Of a stretch of 64,000 nt of DNA, positions 44,484 through 57,400 are shown piece by piece. Origin of the DNA: Nicotiana tabacum (lineage: Eukaryota > Streptophyta > Magnoliopsida > Solanales > Solanaceae); the NCBI RefSeq assembly GCF_000715075.1, contig NC_134101.1, positions 139,204,237 to 139,268,236 on the forward strand, given 5' to 3'. The notes beneath the pieces were generated by a model that searched no databases, had not been told where the DNA came from, and saw only the letters and a program-made list of their open reading frames with translations. A program made the position numbers and the translations under genes. The first letter of the stretch is position 1; each line of letters begins with the position of its first letter.

Positions 44484-46925
44484 TATCTAAACAAAAATCA
44501 CATCACAGCTCTAGGGCCCACATCAAAATCTCGGTAATCGAATCAAATTAATAACCAGCTCTCCCAGAGCTCACATCAACCAGAAATCCGTCGATTACTC
44601 ATAATTCGCGTGTATACTATCAAGAGAGAAACATGAGAGGGTGACCCTAGGGGGATGGATTCGTATCCACACGATGCATGACCAATTTAACATGCTACAT
44701 GGACAACTCACGTGCTAATAATATCAACCGCATAGACGACTCACATGCCATAATATCAGTATCTGGATCCGCATAGATAACTCACGTTCTACACGGACAA
44801 CTCACGTGTCAATAATCACAATCTGCCCAGCGTGGTCATAAGCTCAATATCACAATCCGTCCAGCATAGTCATAGGCATAACAACACAATTCACCCGATG
44901 TAATCAGAGGCATAACAACACAATCCGTCCGATGTGGTCACATGCATAACAACACAATCTATCCGGCGTGGTCACAAGCATAACAACACAATTCACCCGA
45001 CGTGGTCACAAGCTTACCAACATAATCTGCCTAGCATGGTCACAAGAGTTAGTCCAAATCATATCACACATAAGCAAATATACAAGAACACATGTATATG
45101 ATCAATGAATATAAAAATTTCATGTTCCTGGACTGATATAAGTGATATGCTAAAATATATGCATTTGCAAAGTGTGCTATCATATATAAATGATATGCTA
45201 AAGTATATGCATGTGCAAAGTGTGCTATCATAGCTCAAATCGGTAATTTCATCAGGAAAATTAGCCTCTATGTAAGCTCAAAATATGGATCAAATAGTTC
45301 ACAACAGGGTTACAAATATAAAAAATTATCGCAGTTTAAAGCTTAATAATCAATTTAAGACATGTCATAGCCTAAACATTACCCCGAGCATGGATAACTA
45401 CTCTGGTGCTTGCATATGGGCTCAGTCCCCACATATATGCACACCTATAACATGTAGCTATCACAAATAACTCAGGAAACTAATGCCTCAATCAAGTTTA
45501 GGTAAGATACTTACCTCAAGCAAGCCAAACAATACTCTAGAAACGCCATTCCGCATGAATCGACTTCCAAACGACTCGAAACTTGCCAAAAACAACTCAA
45601 AAATATCAAATAATGCCAAAGGAAACCAACCCAAACGATAAAGGTCAAATCTTTTATCAAATACTCAAAGTCAACCCCAGGCCCACACCTCAAAACCCGA
45701 CAAAACTCATAAATTCCGACAATCTAGACTATTATGAGTCATCCATACTAATTTAACTCAAATCCGACTTTGAATTGATGTTCAAAACTCAACTAATCAC
45801 TTTAGAAAAGTTTAGACAAAAACCCCCATGTGGTGAAAATCCTCTCCAAAATCTCTCAAAACCAAGCTCCAAATCTAATAAATGAGATAAAATGAACAAA
45901 CACTTTGAATAAATAGAAATTTGCCAGCCTATGCACATGTGTGAACAACAGGCCGCTCCTGTGACAAAATTCCCGCTTCTGCAGAGACCACTAAAATTCC
46001 GACCTCTCGCACCTGCGGACAACTTTTCTCTTCTATGATATCGCATATGCAATGTACCTTCCGCTTCTGCGAAGCACTCTCCTAGCATGCCTTCCCACTT
46101 TTGTGCAACTCTGCCTGCCTCTATGACATTATGCCCTAACTTAACCTTTTGCATCTGCGCCTCCTCACTTGCATTTGCGGCTCTGCACTTGCGCCCAAAA
46201 ATTTTGCAGGTGCAATGACACTAGACCCCTGCCAAACCAGTCATCACCAATATGACTCAAAGTGGTGCGAAACCCATCCGAAACTCACCCGAGCCCTTGG
46301 GGACCCTGTCCGAGCATACCAACAAGTTCCAAAACATAATGCAGACCTACTCGAGGCCTCAAATCATACATAACAACATCAAACTACGAATCAAAGCTCA
46401 AATCAAACTTGATGAACTTTTGAACTTTCAACTTCCAAAACTCGTGCCGAACCATATCAAATCAAATCGGAATGACCTCAATTTTTGCAAACAAGTTTCA
46501 AATGACAAAACAAACTCGTTCCAACTTCCGAAACAACATTCCAATCCCAATATCATTAAGTCAACTCTCGATCAAACTTATGAACTATCCAAATCTTCAA
46601 ATTATCAACTTTTGCCAATTAGCTCCAAAACCTTCTAGAAACATCCAAATGCAATTCGGGCATATTGCAAGTGTAAAATCACTATCCAGACCTAATAGAA
46701 TCGTTAAAACTCCGATCCAAGGTCAAATACATAAAAGTCAAACTCGGTCAAATCTTCTAGCTTAAAGTCTTCTATTTGAGAATTATTCTTCCAAATCAAT
46801 CCCAAACCACTCGAAAACTAGAACCGACGATACCCACAAGTGATAATTCACCATATGAAGCTAATCAAGACCTCAAACCAGTGAGCTGAATGCAAATGCT
46901 CAAAACGACCAATTAGATCGTTTTA
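44484..46925 (+). repeat. Element D LTR, right part
   Basis: Continues the LTR split at 34871. It ends near CAAAACGACCAATTAGATCG, the decayed form of a common gypsy LTR end. It contains a ~36-bp tandem repeat (44815-45050), and ~45940-46210 has TCTGCG/TTGCGCC-type repeats. No gene. Confidence 0.6.
44815..45050 (+). repeat. Tandem repeat, ~36-bp unit
   Basis: About six copies of AATCCGTCCGACGTGGTCAC-like units followed by AAGCATAACAACAC. Confidence 0.82.
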
Positions 46926-46933
46926 TTTTTACC

Positions 46934-47570
46934 ATGTCGAATTTGTCAATGCTTGAAGTTTGTGGTACTTGACATTTTTGAAAAAAATTACCTATCATGG
47001 GTTCTTGATACTAATATTTACTTAGACACTAAAGGTCATGGTGACACTATTATTCAAGTTAATGAAGCATCAAGCTAGGACAAAAAAAGGCTATGATTTT
47101 TCTTTGTTATCATCAGGATGAAGATTTGGAGGTTGAGTATTTGGCAGTAAAAGATCCACTTGAATTGTGGACTGGCCTAAAGGAATTGTATGATCACCTT
47201 AAGGTTACAATATTTCCAGGGCAAGATATAAGCGAATATATTTACGGTTGCAAGATTTAAGATAGTACTAAGTATAACTCTGTTGGTGTATTTCGAATAA
47301 CTTCCTAATTAAAATTATAAAGAGATGTTATGAATGATGAGGATTTTTTGAAAAAGACTTTTACAATTTTTCATGCCTCAAATATGGTATTATAACAACA
47401 ATACCGTGGAAGGGGTTTTAAAAAGTATTTTGAATTGATCTCATGCCTTCTGGTGGCAGAACAACATAACACTCTTTTGATGAGAAACCTATCTCACATA
47501 GTCAACTTCATTCCCCGAAGCAAATGTGATAGCGACACATGATAAGTCTGAAAAAAGATAAAATAATTAT
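46934..47570 (+). pseudogene. Decayed UBN2-type (copia-like) gag fragment
   Basis: Frameshifted remnants in several frames: MSNLSMLE, KRAMIFLCYHQDEDLEVEYL, AVKDPLELWTGLKELYDHLK, YLRLQDLRY and a later AEQHNTLLMRNL-like part. These match the gag polypeptide of LTR copia-type (UBN2) family by memory. Multiple stops and shifts; no flanking LTR recognised. It lies between element D and element F. Confidence 0.7.
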
Positions 47571-47586
47571 CGTGGCTATATAAATG

Positions 47587-48723
47587 TGTAACAACCCGAT
47601 CGGCCGTTTTAAAAATTAATACCTCGATCCCCTATTAACTGCTTTTCCTATGTTTGTTTATGCTATTTTGATTTGCCGGGATGTTTGGTTTTGAGTTTCG
47701 GAGAGTTTTAGGACACTTAGTCCCTAAATGAGAGTTTAAGTTTTAGAAATTGGACCGTAGTCGGAGCAGTGTGAAGACAACCTCAAAATGGAATTTTGTT
47801 GGTTCCATTAGCTCCGTTGGATAATTTTGGGCTTAGGGGCGTATTCGGATTGTGTTTTGGAAGTCCGTAGCTAATTTAGGCTTTAAATGCCGAAAGTTGA
47901 ATTTTTGAAGTTTCCGGTTCGATAGTGAGATTTTGATATCGGGGTTGAAATAGAATTTCAGAGTTGGAGTAGATTTGTAGTGTTTAATTTGACGAGTGTG
48001 CAAAATTTCAGGTCATTCGGACGAGGTTTGATAGACCTTTTGATCGAAAGCGTGGTTTGAGAGTTTTTGAAATTCTTAGGCTTGAATCCGATGTAAAATT
48101 GGTGTTTTGATATTGTTTTGGACATTCTGAAGGTTGGAACAAGTTTGAATGATGTTTTAGGATTGGTTCACATATTTGGTTGAGGTCCCGGGGGCCTCGG
48201 GTGTGTTTCGGGTGGTTAACGGAGGGTTTTTGACCCTAAAAGAATTGTTGTTGCTGCTGTATTTCTTGGTTCTGGTTTCCTTATATGCGACCACAATAGT
48301 GGGGCTGTGATCGCATAGGTTTGTTGGTGAGGCGGCAAAATTTGTACTATGCGATCACCAAGATTGGGCCGCGATCACAAAGTGAGAGGAGTCAAAGCAG
48401 TGCGGTCGCATGAGGTTGTACGCGAACGCATAGTGTGGACGCGTGTGGCATGGGGTGATTGGTTACTCTGTGCGAACACGGTTGGGTGTATGAGATTGCG
48501 TGGAGGGAGGAGAGCCAGTGCTATACAAACACGTGTGATGGATCGCGAACGCACTGAAAAATTTTAATAAAAAGCTGGGCAGTGTTTTAATAGCCCAATC
48601 TGCGACCCTTCTCCATTTTTCTACCATTCTTGAACGAGATTAAAGCTTTTGAGAGAGATATTTGAGGAAACCAAAGGGGAATCATTTGGAGGTAATATTC
48701 TTGACTTCATAACTCATTTATAT
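47587..48723 (+). repeat. Element F 5' LTR, left part
   Basis: Starts TGTAACAACCCGATCGGCCG, homologous to the LTR of C up to the point where E is inserted at 48724. It contains a CG-rich palindromic stretch (~48290-48550). No gene. Confidence 0.88.
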
Positions 48724-51118
48724 TGTCACACCTCCTTTTTACCTACCCCAGAAGGGATATAAGGGAGTCTTTTCCAATTTAAGTGACAATCGAAACATGA
48801 ATATTTAAATTAAAATCAGAGTCGCCACTTGGAATAATTTATGGTGTCCCAAGTCACCAGTTTTAGAATCCCAAATCGAGGAAAGATTGACTCTGTTTTA
48901 CAGTCCGCGAAACACAGAAATCCAGGTAAGGAATTCTGTTAACCTGGAAGAAGGTGTTAGGCATTCCCGGGTTCCGTGGTTCTAGCACAGTCGCTGAACT
49001 ATTATTATTAGATCAATTATCTGATGTAATTACACATTTTAAACCTACGTTCCCTTTTAACTTTTGGTCGCTTTTAATATTTCAGGAAATTTTAAGGTTA
49101 TTTAAAACATATCGTAAGCCACGCTACATGAAACGCACCTGCGGTTCACGACGCGCTTTATTTAACCTTGTTAGAAATTAGAATCGGGTCACATGAAATG
49201 CACCCCGGATTTTAGTAATTACAAATCACAACTACGTCACGAGAACCATACCCGTAGCCATGATAATTATTTAATTAACGTGCCTAAAGCAAACTACGAA
49301 ATTTATTTTAGTATCTAAGTTATAAGATTAATAAGAGGGCCATAAAGGATTTAATTAGGATGTCACACCCCAATACAATTAAAAGGGCTATTCCTAATTA
49401 TGCTTATAGAACTAATGTGTTAACCCTTTCAAATAACAATCACATTCTTAATTCTAACTTAACAGGCGCATTCAATTATCTTTTAAACAAATCTGACTTT
49501 TCACAGCATATTACAATACCTCAAACACTCCCCAAATTCCGAAGTTCTTTAACCAAATCACTGAAAAGCTCACAACAAATCACAACACAATTTTGTGCGA
49601 AGCAACTCTCGATAGAATTTTCCATTCTGTAGCATACTTGACATGTTAAAATCATAAAAAATTTCTAAACTGAATGGGCAAATACTCATAAATAGGGCAG
49701 TTTTTTATTCCCGAACTTTAATTCTTCAACAACACATATTGCTCATATTTTAAAATCAAAGAACACCACCAAGGAATCATACAAAACCCATAGTCAATTC
49801 ATGATTTACTAATAGCTACAAGGCCAAGCAAATTGCAGACAACCACAGAGCAATACAACCCCAAACACTAGCTCAAATCATATTTAGCTCTAAAGTGAAA
49901 TAAAAGAGATTAGAAGTAACCTGAAATTAGCTTTCCAATTAATATTATTTTTGGCAGTTACAAAAAGTGACTCGAGCCAAATTGAATGAATCGGCAACGA
50001 AGGTTTTCAAACGGAATCACCAAAGAGAAGATGGAAGCCTTGACCGGAAACTATGACGAATTCACACGGGAACTCAGACTCTAACCTCGAGCAGCAGTCA
50101 TGCTACTCGAACTTGAACACCTCGAGCAATCTCCATCTTTTGCAACCAAAATAGAATTTGAAAAGAAGAGATGAAACTTATATTATTTTTGTATTTTTGG
50201 ATTTGTGGCAGAGATGAAACAAGAAGGATCTGAGTTTGCTTTCATGTGTTTTTATGGACTTTAGATAGAATGAAATCCCAAACTAAGGAGGCAAACACAA
50301 AACTGAAAATCTCTGTCCGTTTCCCCCAAATTTCAGTTCGATTTTTCTCTGTTTCGTTCTTCTTCGGCTGTTTTCCTATATTTCATGTATATGACTGCTC
50401 TAAGTTAAAGACAGGAAGGTGAAGATGGGGTCTGGTTCGTGTCCGTTTGGTCACTGCTGTAGGTTGTGGGTGCGTGTATAGAGATAGAGATGAGGTCTTG
50501 GTTGCTTGGGGTGTGGAGGAGATGAGGAGTTCTATTGTTTTTGTCAATGGTGAAAGGAGTGGGTGTTTGGTTGAAGAAGAAAGCAAAACCGATGGAGGAG
50601 GGGGCTCTTCTGTGTTCTCTGTGGCGGATGTCAAGTCTCTAGGTCTAGGTTAGTTTTTGTAGGTTTTTTTAGGTTAAGGGGTATGTGCATAGGAATTATG
50701 GGCTTGGGAATTATGGGCTAGGTCCGAAAATTAAGCTTAGAAATGGGTTGTTTGAGCCCAAGTTTTATTCTTTCTCCGAGAACAAGATTAAAAATATGAC
50801 CTCATTTATCAATTAATCCTACTTAAGTAAAATAACTATTAAGATAAGACTATTCGTTAAAACAAACCTATTTTTTGGTATTTTCAAATATCATATTAAA
50901 ATAAAAACAAGGTACTATTTTTTGTATTTTTTTAGTTTTACGGAAAGTAATAAACTAAAAGCAACTAAAAAGAAGAAATATTTTTGTAATTTTCATTTTT
51001 TGGATAAAATAAAGTAAAAGAATCGAGACTAATTGAAATATCGATATTAGGCCTAAACTAAATATTTTACGCTAAAATGAGTGAAATCCCGGGGAGGGTC
51101 AAAAATCACATGTCTACA
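48724..51118 (-). repeat. Element E 3' LTR (2395 bp)
   Basis: In + reading it starts TGTCACACCTCC and ends CATGTCTACA, i.e. TGTAGACATGTG..GGTGTGACA on the minus strand. It carries the U5 hairpin (48943-48970) and PBS-like word (48817-48827). No gene. Confidence 0.9.
48943..48970 (-). other. Conserved U5 hairpin (element E, 3' LTR)
   Basis: On the minus strand: CCGGGAA and TTCCAGG (one mismatch) around TGCCTAACACCTTC. The 5' LTR remnant has the same at 60556-60583. Confidence 0.55.
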
Positions 51119-51131
51119 GCTGCCCCTCTTT
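51119..51131 (-). other. Polypurine tract of element E
   Basis: Minus strand AAAGAGGGGCAGC, next to the LTR start TGTAGACATG. Confidence 0.88.
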
Positions 51132-51251
51132 AACAAGAAATATGAAGTATTTTTAGACAAAGAACGACTAGACAGGTTTTTTGACCCGACCCTTATTTAG
51201 AGAGACCAAAACCTAAGAGGAAGGAGAATGTGACCGGGCCATGGTATCTAA

Positions 51252-51299
51252 GCTGCCTACATATCCTTGGCTATAAAGGGATCAAGCCACGTGTAGTTC
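51252..51299 (-). other. Structured motif, copy E4 (before PPT)
   Basis: Minus strand GAACTACA, GGCTTGAT, inner CCTT/AAGG, GATATGTAGGCAGC. The outer pair is CTACA/TGTAG, as in A4. It lies 120 bp from the PPT. Confidence 0.7.
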
Positions 51300-51789
51300 A
51301 GAAGTGAGTGAGATGATGGAGTATACCAAGGTGGAGAGCCGATTGAGGTGTCGTCGAGGTTCCGGTCCGCGGTCCTGTTATTACATCAAAATCAAAAAAT
51401 AAAAATGACTAACTAAGCCTGTCAACTATAAGTTACAAGATTCCTATCTATAAGTCTTCTAAAGCTTGATCTTGAGTTTTGAATGGTTCTTCATGTAGAC
51501 TTTAGATTTGAATCTTGACGCTTGCTAGTGCAGGTGCTAGTTCATTCTTCTTCAGCTTTTCGGATCAAAACCGGACACACTATGCTTGTGACCTCCGTCA
51601 TGTCTTGAGCAATCCACCTCTTGTCTCAGCTTCTTCATTTTGGATTCACTTCCCTCCCATATTTTTGTTTTTTTTAAATTCTGGATTGAGATTACTTCTG
51701 TTGACCATCTCCGACTGTTGACTCGCATTCTTGCCACGAGCTTCTGCTACTTCTAACTTGAATTGAATTCTGAAATGACTTCCCTTGTT

Positions 51790-53275
51790 CTCCAGGTGGG
51801 CGCCTAATTACCAAAACTTGAACTGTATTCCCTTGTTCTCCGGGTGGGCGCCTGAATGCCAAAACATGAATTGTATTCCCTTGTTCTCTAGGTGGGCGCC
51901 TGATTGCTAAAAAAAATTGAACAATATTCCCTTATTCTCCAGGTGGACGCCTGATTGCCGAAACTTGAACTGTACTCCCTTGTTCTCCAGGTGGACGCCA
52001 GATTACCAAAACTTGAACTGTATTCCCTTATTTTCCAGGTGGGCGCCTGATTGCCAAAACTTGAATTGTATTCCCTTGTTCTCCAGGTGGGCGCCTGATA
52101 GCAAAAAATTAAACTGTATTCCCTTGTTCTCCAGGTGGACGCCTGATTGCCGCAACTTGAACTATACTCCCTTGTTCTCCAGGTGGGCGCCTGATTACCA
52201 AAACTTAAACTATATTCCCTTGTTCTCTAGGTGGGTGCCTGATTGCCAAAACTTGAACTGTATTCCCTCGTTCTCCAAGTGGGCGCTTGATTGCAGAAAC
52301 TTGAACTGTATTCCTTGTTCTCCAGGTGGGCGCCTGATTGCCGAAACTTGAACCGTATTCCCTTGTTCTCCAGGTGGGTGCCTGATTGCCAAAACATGAA
52401 CTGTATTCCCTTGTTCTCCAGGTGGGTGCCTGATTGCCCAAATTTGAACTGTATTCCCTTGTTCTCCAGGTGGGCGCCTGATTGCCGAAACTTGAACCGT
52501 ATTCCCTTGTTCTCCAGGTGGGTGCCTGATTGCCAAAACTTGAAATGTATTCCCTTATTCTCTAGGTGGGCATCTGATTGCCAAAACTTTAACTATATTC
52601 CCTTGCTCTCCAGGTAGGCGCCTGATTGCCAAAACTTCAACTATATTCCCTTGCTCTCCAGGTGGGCGTCTGATTGCCAAAACTTGAACTGTATTCCCTT
52701 GCTCTCCAGGTGGGCGCCTGATTGCCAAACTTCAACTGTATTTCTTTGCTCTCCAGGTGGGCACGTGATTGCCAGAACTTGAACTGTATTCCCTTGCTCT
52801 CCAGGTGGGCGCCTGATTGCCAAAACTTGAATTGTATTCCCTTGCTCCCCAGGTGGGCGCCTGATTGCCAAAACTTGAACTGTATTCCCTTGCTCTCCAG
52901 GTGAGCGCCTAATTGCCAAAACTTTAATTGTATTCCCCTTCTCTCCAGGTGGGTGCTTGATTGCCAAAACTTTAACTGCTTTTCCTCGGAACTTGATCGT
53001 TTTCCATTTTTCCCCGGGTGGGCTCCTGATTGCTGAATTTGACCCGTCTTCCTTTGAAAATTGCTGCTTTCCCCTTGTTCTCCAGGTGGGTGCCTGATTT
53101 CCAACACTTGCACATGTTTTTCCTTGAGACTTGAACTGCTTCTCTTTGGAACTATCTCCCCTTGTTTCTCCAGGTGGGTGCCTGATTGCTGAACCTGAGT
53201 TGTCCTCTTCTTGAAACTTCTTTTCTTTGAACTGTCTTCCCTTGTTTCTCCAGGTGGGTGCCTGATTTCAACAAA
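51790..53275 (-). repeat. 3' UTR minisatellite of element E, 48-bp unit
   Basis: About 25 regular copies (to ~53020), then a few degenerate ones. Minus-strand core: AACAAGGGAATACA and AGGCGCCCACCTGGAG. By eye about 38 of 48 positions match the array in A. Long open frames on both strands are by-products of the multiple-of-three unit. Confidence 0.93.
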
Positions 53276-54390
53276 ATAGATAAAATGAAAGAAATGTTTC
53301 TGCCCCAGTTTGATATTGGGAACATTTGTGAGTGTTAACCAATTCTTGTTATCAAAATAAGTTCTAAGCTAAATTCCCTTATCCTGAAAATTTCAAACCA
53401 AGTCTTATCTCAAAAGTGAAAAACTTTAAATGCTAGATTATACTTCTCCAAAGTGGAACTTACGCTAAATCTTGTTATCTACGAAGGTCTTAAAATTTAA
53501 CTAGGTCCCATTATCCAGGAGGGTCTTGAGAACCCTTTTTTTATAAAGTCATTATCCAGGAGGGGTTTAAATTAAGTCCCATTATCCAGGAGGGTCCTGA
53601 GAAGCCGAGAATGAACTTACCTGAGCCGCTCTCTCTTCCTGGAGGATCTATGTGGAACGAACAAAATTCCTTGCCCCTGAATCATGCTTTTCCTCATGGA
53701 GGGTTCCCGTAGATCGAACAAATTTCTTTCCCCTTCTCAAACCGCCTTTGTGCTGACATAATTTGGGCATGAAATTTGAAAAATTCAAGTTTCCAAGCTT
53801 TGATTTGGGCATAGTCTTCACCCCTGTTTCAAACAAAGAAAAATTGTGAGTTTAAACATGGTGGTTGGTTTGTGGCCTTGACTTTGAGGGCGATTGCTCC
53901 TTCACTTCCCATGATAACTTTGATTTCAACTCGAAAGACCTTGCTTGTTTATTGACTAACCACTTTCTCTGTCACCCTTATCACAGAAAATACCTCTGAT
54001 CCGTTCAAACCCAACATCTTCTATATATTGCATTTTGCTCATGAATTGACATTTACCGAACCTTTGTACTTCATATGAATCCCAAAACACGTTGATTTTT
54101 ACCAACTTAGCACTCTCAAAGATTATATGGGAGGTCTTTTTGGACTGTAATGTGGCTTTTGGATAGGGTTAGAAAGGAAGGATATCACAAAGGCTCAAAA
54201 CAACTAAGATAACAGGGCTAATTTATTTACAACTTTTGGAATCCATTTTAAAAACTTTGCCCCAATTCTGAAACAAGGGAATTTGACTCTTTTTTTTCTT
54301 TTCTTTTTAAGATGGAACTTCTAAGAAAGACTGCCCCACTCTCGACTTCGTGGGATTATGAAATATTTATTTGGTATGACCAAACCGTAA

Positions 54391-54438
54391 GGCTGCCTAC
54401 GTATCTTGTGGTAACAAGAATCAGGTCAAACGTAGTTC
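54391..54438 (-). other. Structured motif, copy E3 (after gag)
   Basis: Minus strand GAACTACG, GACCTGATT, inner hairpin TCTTGT/ACAAGA with loop TACC, then TACGTAGGCAGCC. Six perfect inner pairs. Confidence 0.78.
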
Positions 54439-55525
54439 ACAAAGATACGTTTTGTTGTTGCTATTTTTTCTCTTTTCCCTTTTTTCTTTTTTTTTTCTTC
54501 TTTTTGTTTTTCCCCTTTTTTCTCTATTTTTCTCTTTTTTTTTTGAATTTTCTTTTGGAATGAACTTTCTAAAATAAACCTATGGGGCATGAACTTTTTT
54601 TTTAATGGCTCTAACCTGATTCCAAAAGAGGGGAGGTTAAAGAAATCAGTACATGCTCAAAAGGGTATCGAACGGTATAAGTGTCTGGATAGTTGAAAGA
54701 GGGCCTCCCAATCCCTAAAAATGCCAAGTACAACACATGCAACTGGAAAAAAAATACACACAATATTTCTTTTACATCTTCGACATTGATATCACTGATA
54801 TGTCTTCTACTTTTCTTTAGCGCTTTGTCAAGTACAGAACTCTCGTTGGGTAATTTCTTCTTCATAATGGATACCCTCCGTCAGTTCAGAGCAAAACTTT
54901 CTTGACTTTATCTTGTAACTTGAGATGCAATTGAACTCAAAGTTGTTTGCTTCAAATTGTCCGGGATGCACTTTCCTTTAAAGAATTATTGTTATCCTAC
55001 TAACTTCCCAAATTATCTGCCCCAGTTTCACATGGTTCGGGCTTCAAGTGATCTCAAAATGCCCAAATCTGTACTTATTTCCCTCAAGTGTCCCTATCAT
55101 CCTTAAAATTGTTTCATTACTTCATGACTAAACTAACTTTTATGATCAGGCCTAGAAGTATGTCATGTCGCTAAAGCCAGCATGAAAAGAACTATAAAAG
55201 GGAAAGAGAACTAACAAACACTGACTAGCAATAACAGAAAATAGGAAATTCCATTAGACAGACGGTGAACGGGTTTGAACAACAAAACAAGCAAAATAAA
55301 CTAGGGTACAACCCTGGAACAAACCTAGATAACACCAAATGAGTTACTACAACTAAAGGAACTATGTGAAATAAAAAGGATAGAAAAGGTTTGAGGCACA
55401 AGACAATATCCAGATTACAACCCTGAAATAACCGGGACAACAGAAATGACAACAAAATGAACCACCAAGACTCCTACCTGGCTAGCCAAGAAAGGAGCGT
55501 CTTTCCAATTACCAAGCTCACCATC

Positions 55526-56995
55526 TTAGCGACTGAGTTCCTCATCAATATTATCAAGACCATTACCAACTTCATTATCATTAACTTCAGCCAGCAAGTT
55601 CCCAAGGGGATTCACATACCCCCCGTCACTGTCCTTGATCACAATTATCCCTTCTTGAATCATTCTTTCTATTTCCCTTTTCAAAGAGCGACAATATTCA
55701 ATGCTATGACCTTGGACATTAGAGTGGTACATGCACCGTACAGTAGGATCAAAACCTTTTGTATGTGGGTCCGGAGTGTAGCCGAGGAGCTGCTCAATCA
55801 GGGCAGAGTGTTTTAACTTTTCAAATAGGCTTGTATAGGATTCTCCGATTGGCGTGAAACCATTTCTTTGCCTTTGTTTCCCTCCATGCCCCAGTTTTCT
55901 AGGGTTGTTGGATGCTCGCAAATGTTGTGAAGGCAAGAGTGCATTATACGGTGCTGGAGCTCGCCTTGAGGAATGACCAAGTGGTTGGACAGATGACCGG
56001 ATGTTGTTCGGAGGATAATACTGGGGTGAATTATGTGGAGCTCGAGGATATTCATGAGTTTGGTATTGAGGCTGGAAGCGTTTAGCAGGAATGCCTACTG
56101 GATCCTGACATTGGCGGGGCTCAGCAACATCTTTTCTGTCAATGGGAGGACTGTCTCGAGCAACTTGTTCGTTCCATCTGAACCAAAATTCCCTAAAATT
56201 TTCCTCAGGTTTCTTTTCCATCTGAGATAGGGAGGAGTAGTCTGGGACAATGTCTATATTGTATTGAAAGTGTCGCACAAAATCTTGAGCCATGTCATCC
56301 CATGTATGCCACTTACCGATATCTTGACGAGTATGCCATTCCAAAGCTGCCCCAGTCAGGCTCTCACTGAAATACACAATCAGCAACTCATCTTTCCTGC
56401 CAACACTTCTCATTTCACTACAATAACACCTCAGATGGGCTACTAGATCTCCACGCCTATCATACAAATTAAACTTTGGCATCTTAAACCCTTTCAGCTT
56501 TCTAGATATCTCATCTTGCTCCACTGTCTTAGCAGGCTTTGCAGCTTCATCAGGAGGCTCAAAATGAGGAGCGTAAGAGTATGGACCCGAGACCTTGTAA
56601 ATTCGTTCTGGAGCATAGTGTTGGGCCTCGGGAATTTTGAACACAGTCTTGCCAGAGGATCGAGGAAAGGTAGTAAGTGGATGAGCTACAAAAACGTGAG
56701 TGGTCAAAGGAGCGAGATATGAGGTGGTTCTGGGGAGTGGAGTGTGAAAAGGTTGTGAGGAGATATCATGGACTTGTGACAGTGGCAGAATGGTGACAAG
56801 GCTTTCAGTGTAGTTAGTGGGAACTGATGGTGGAGGATGCCCACTAATCCAGGCTTGGTATATTTCGGCCATATGTCCTTTCAACCTTAAGACCTCTTCT
56901 TTTAACTCAGATTCTGATTCAACAATTCCCTTAGATGGATCAATAACCCTTGTGCCCAAGTCTTTGCTAGTCATGGCTACCTTTCTCTTTGACAT
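55526..56995 (-). CDS. gag: Gag of element E, internally deleted
   Basis: 489 codons, uninterrupted. It starts MSKRKVAMTSKDLGTRVIDP. Residues ~25-50 may be a short helix (SELKEEVLRLKGHMAEIYQ), and ~55-150 is Pro/Ser/Thr-rich. The gag core follows (MPKFNLYDRRGDLVAHLR, GAALEWHTRQDIGKWHTWDD, KPEENFREFWFRWNEQVAR). It then jumps from ARDSPPIDR straight to DVAEPRQCQDP, missing roughly 55-65 residues present in the A gag between MVDYFLQ and the Pro-rich linker. A His/Cys cluster (CMYHSNVQGHSIEYC) replaces a standard CCHC knuckle. It is the only gene of E. Being open in such an old-looking element, it could still supply or compete for capsids; that is inference. Confidence 0.85.
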   Translation of the reverse strand: MSKRKVAMTSKDLGTRVIDPSKGIVESESELKEEVLRLKGHMAEIYQAWISGHPPPSVPTNYTESLVTILPLSQVHDISSQPFHTPLPRTTSYLAPLTTHVFVAHPLTTFPRSSGKTVFKIPEAQHYAPERIYKVSGPYSYAPHFEPPDEAAKPAKTVEQDEISRKLKGFKMPKFNLYDRRGDLVAHLRCYCSEMRSVGRKDELLIVYFSESLTGAALEWHTRQDIGKWHTWDDMAQDFVRHFQYNIDIVPDYSSLSQMEKKPEENFREFWFRWNEQVARDSPPIDRKDVAEPRQCQDPVGIPAKRFQPQYQTHEYPRAPHNSPQYYPPNNIRSSVQPLGHSSRRAPAPYNALLPSQHLRASNNPRKLGHGGKQRQRNGFTPIGESYTSLFEKLKHSALIEQLLGYTPDPHTKGFDPTVRCMYHSNVQGHSIEYCRSLKREIERMIQEGIIVIKDSDGGYVNPLGNLLAEVNDNEVGNGLDNIDEELSR

Positions 56996-57400
56996 TGTGT
57001 TGTATGGATGAGTTACTTAAAAACCACAAACCAATCACCCTTCTGCTTAATGAAGATAACAAGAGGAACAAAACGGGGTCATCCTGTTAACATTAGGGCA
57101 TTTAACATCTAAAAATATCACACTGTGTGCAGTGCACCCAACAACAATTAACGGTTCTAAAATGACTTCGAGGGTCACAAGGTCACTTGGCATCATCCCA
57201 ATTTTATTCATTTGAATCTTCTCTTTTCTTTTCTTTTCTAGTTTGGTTTTTTATTTCCTTTCTCCTCTTTTCTTTTGCTTATTGTTCTTTTCTTTCCTCT
57301 CATTTCTCACATCCCATAATTTCATATTTTTTTGGTTTCCTTCCTTTTTTCCTTTTTCTTTTAATAAAATAAAAAAATGACTCGATCGAACCCTACGTAG

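Larger units (their letters stand above)
51132..55525 (-). other. Element E 3' UTR
   Basis: Non-coding 4.4 kb: structured motif E4, minisatellite, a short CCATTATCCAGGAGGGT repeat (53505-53610, three copies), motif E3, T-rich tracts (~54460-54600), and AACTGGGGCAG words near 53300 and 55020. No gene is seen. Confidence 0.8.

Noticed and set aside
51917..53113. Overlapping open frames encoding repeats such as CIPLFSRWAPDCQNLN
   Set aside because: Same cause: the 48-bp minisatellite of element E on both strands.
54312..54563. Phe-rich open frame as a small membrane protein
   Set aside because: A T-homopolymer-rich tract in a 3' UTR that covers structured motif E3 on the other strand.
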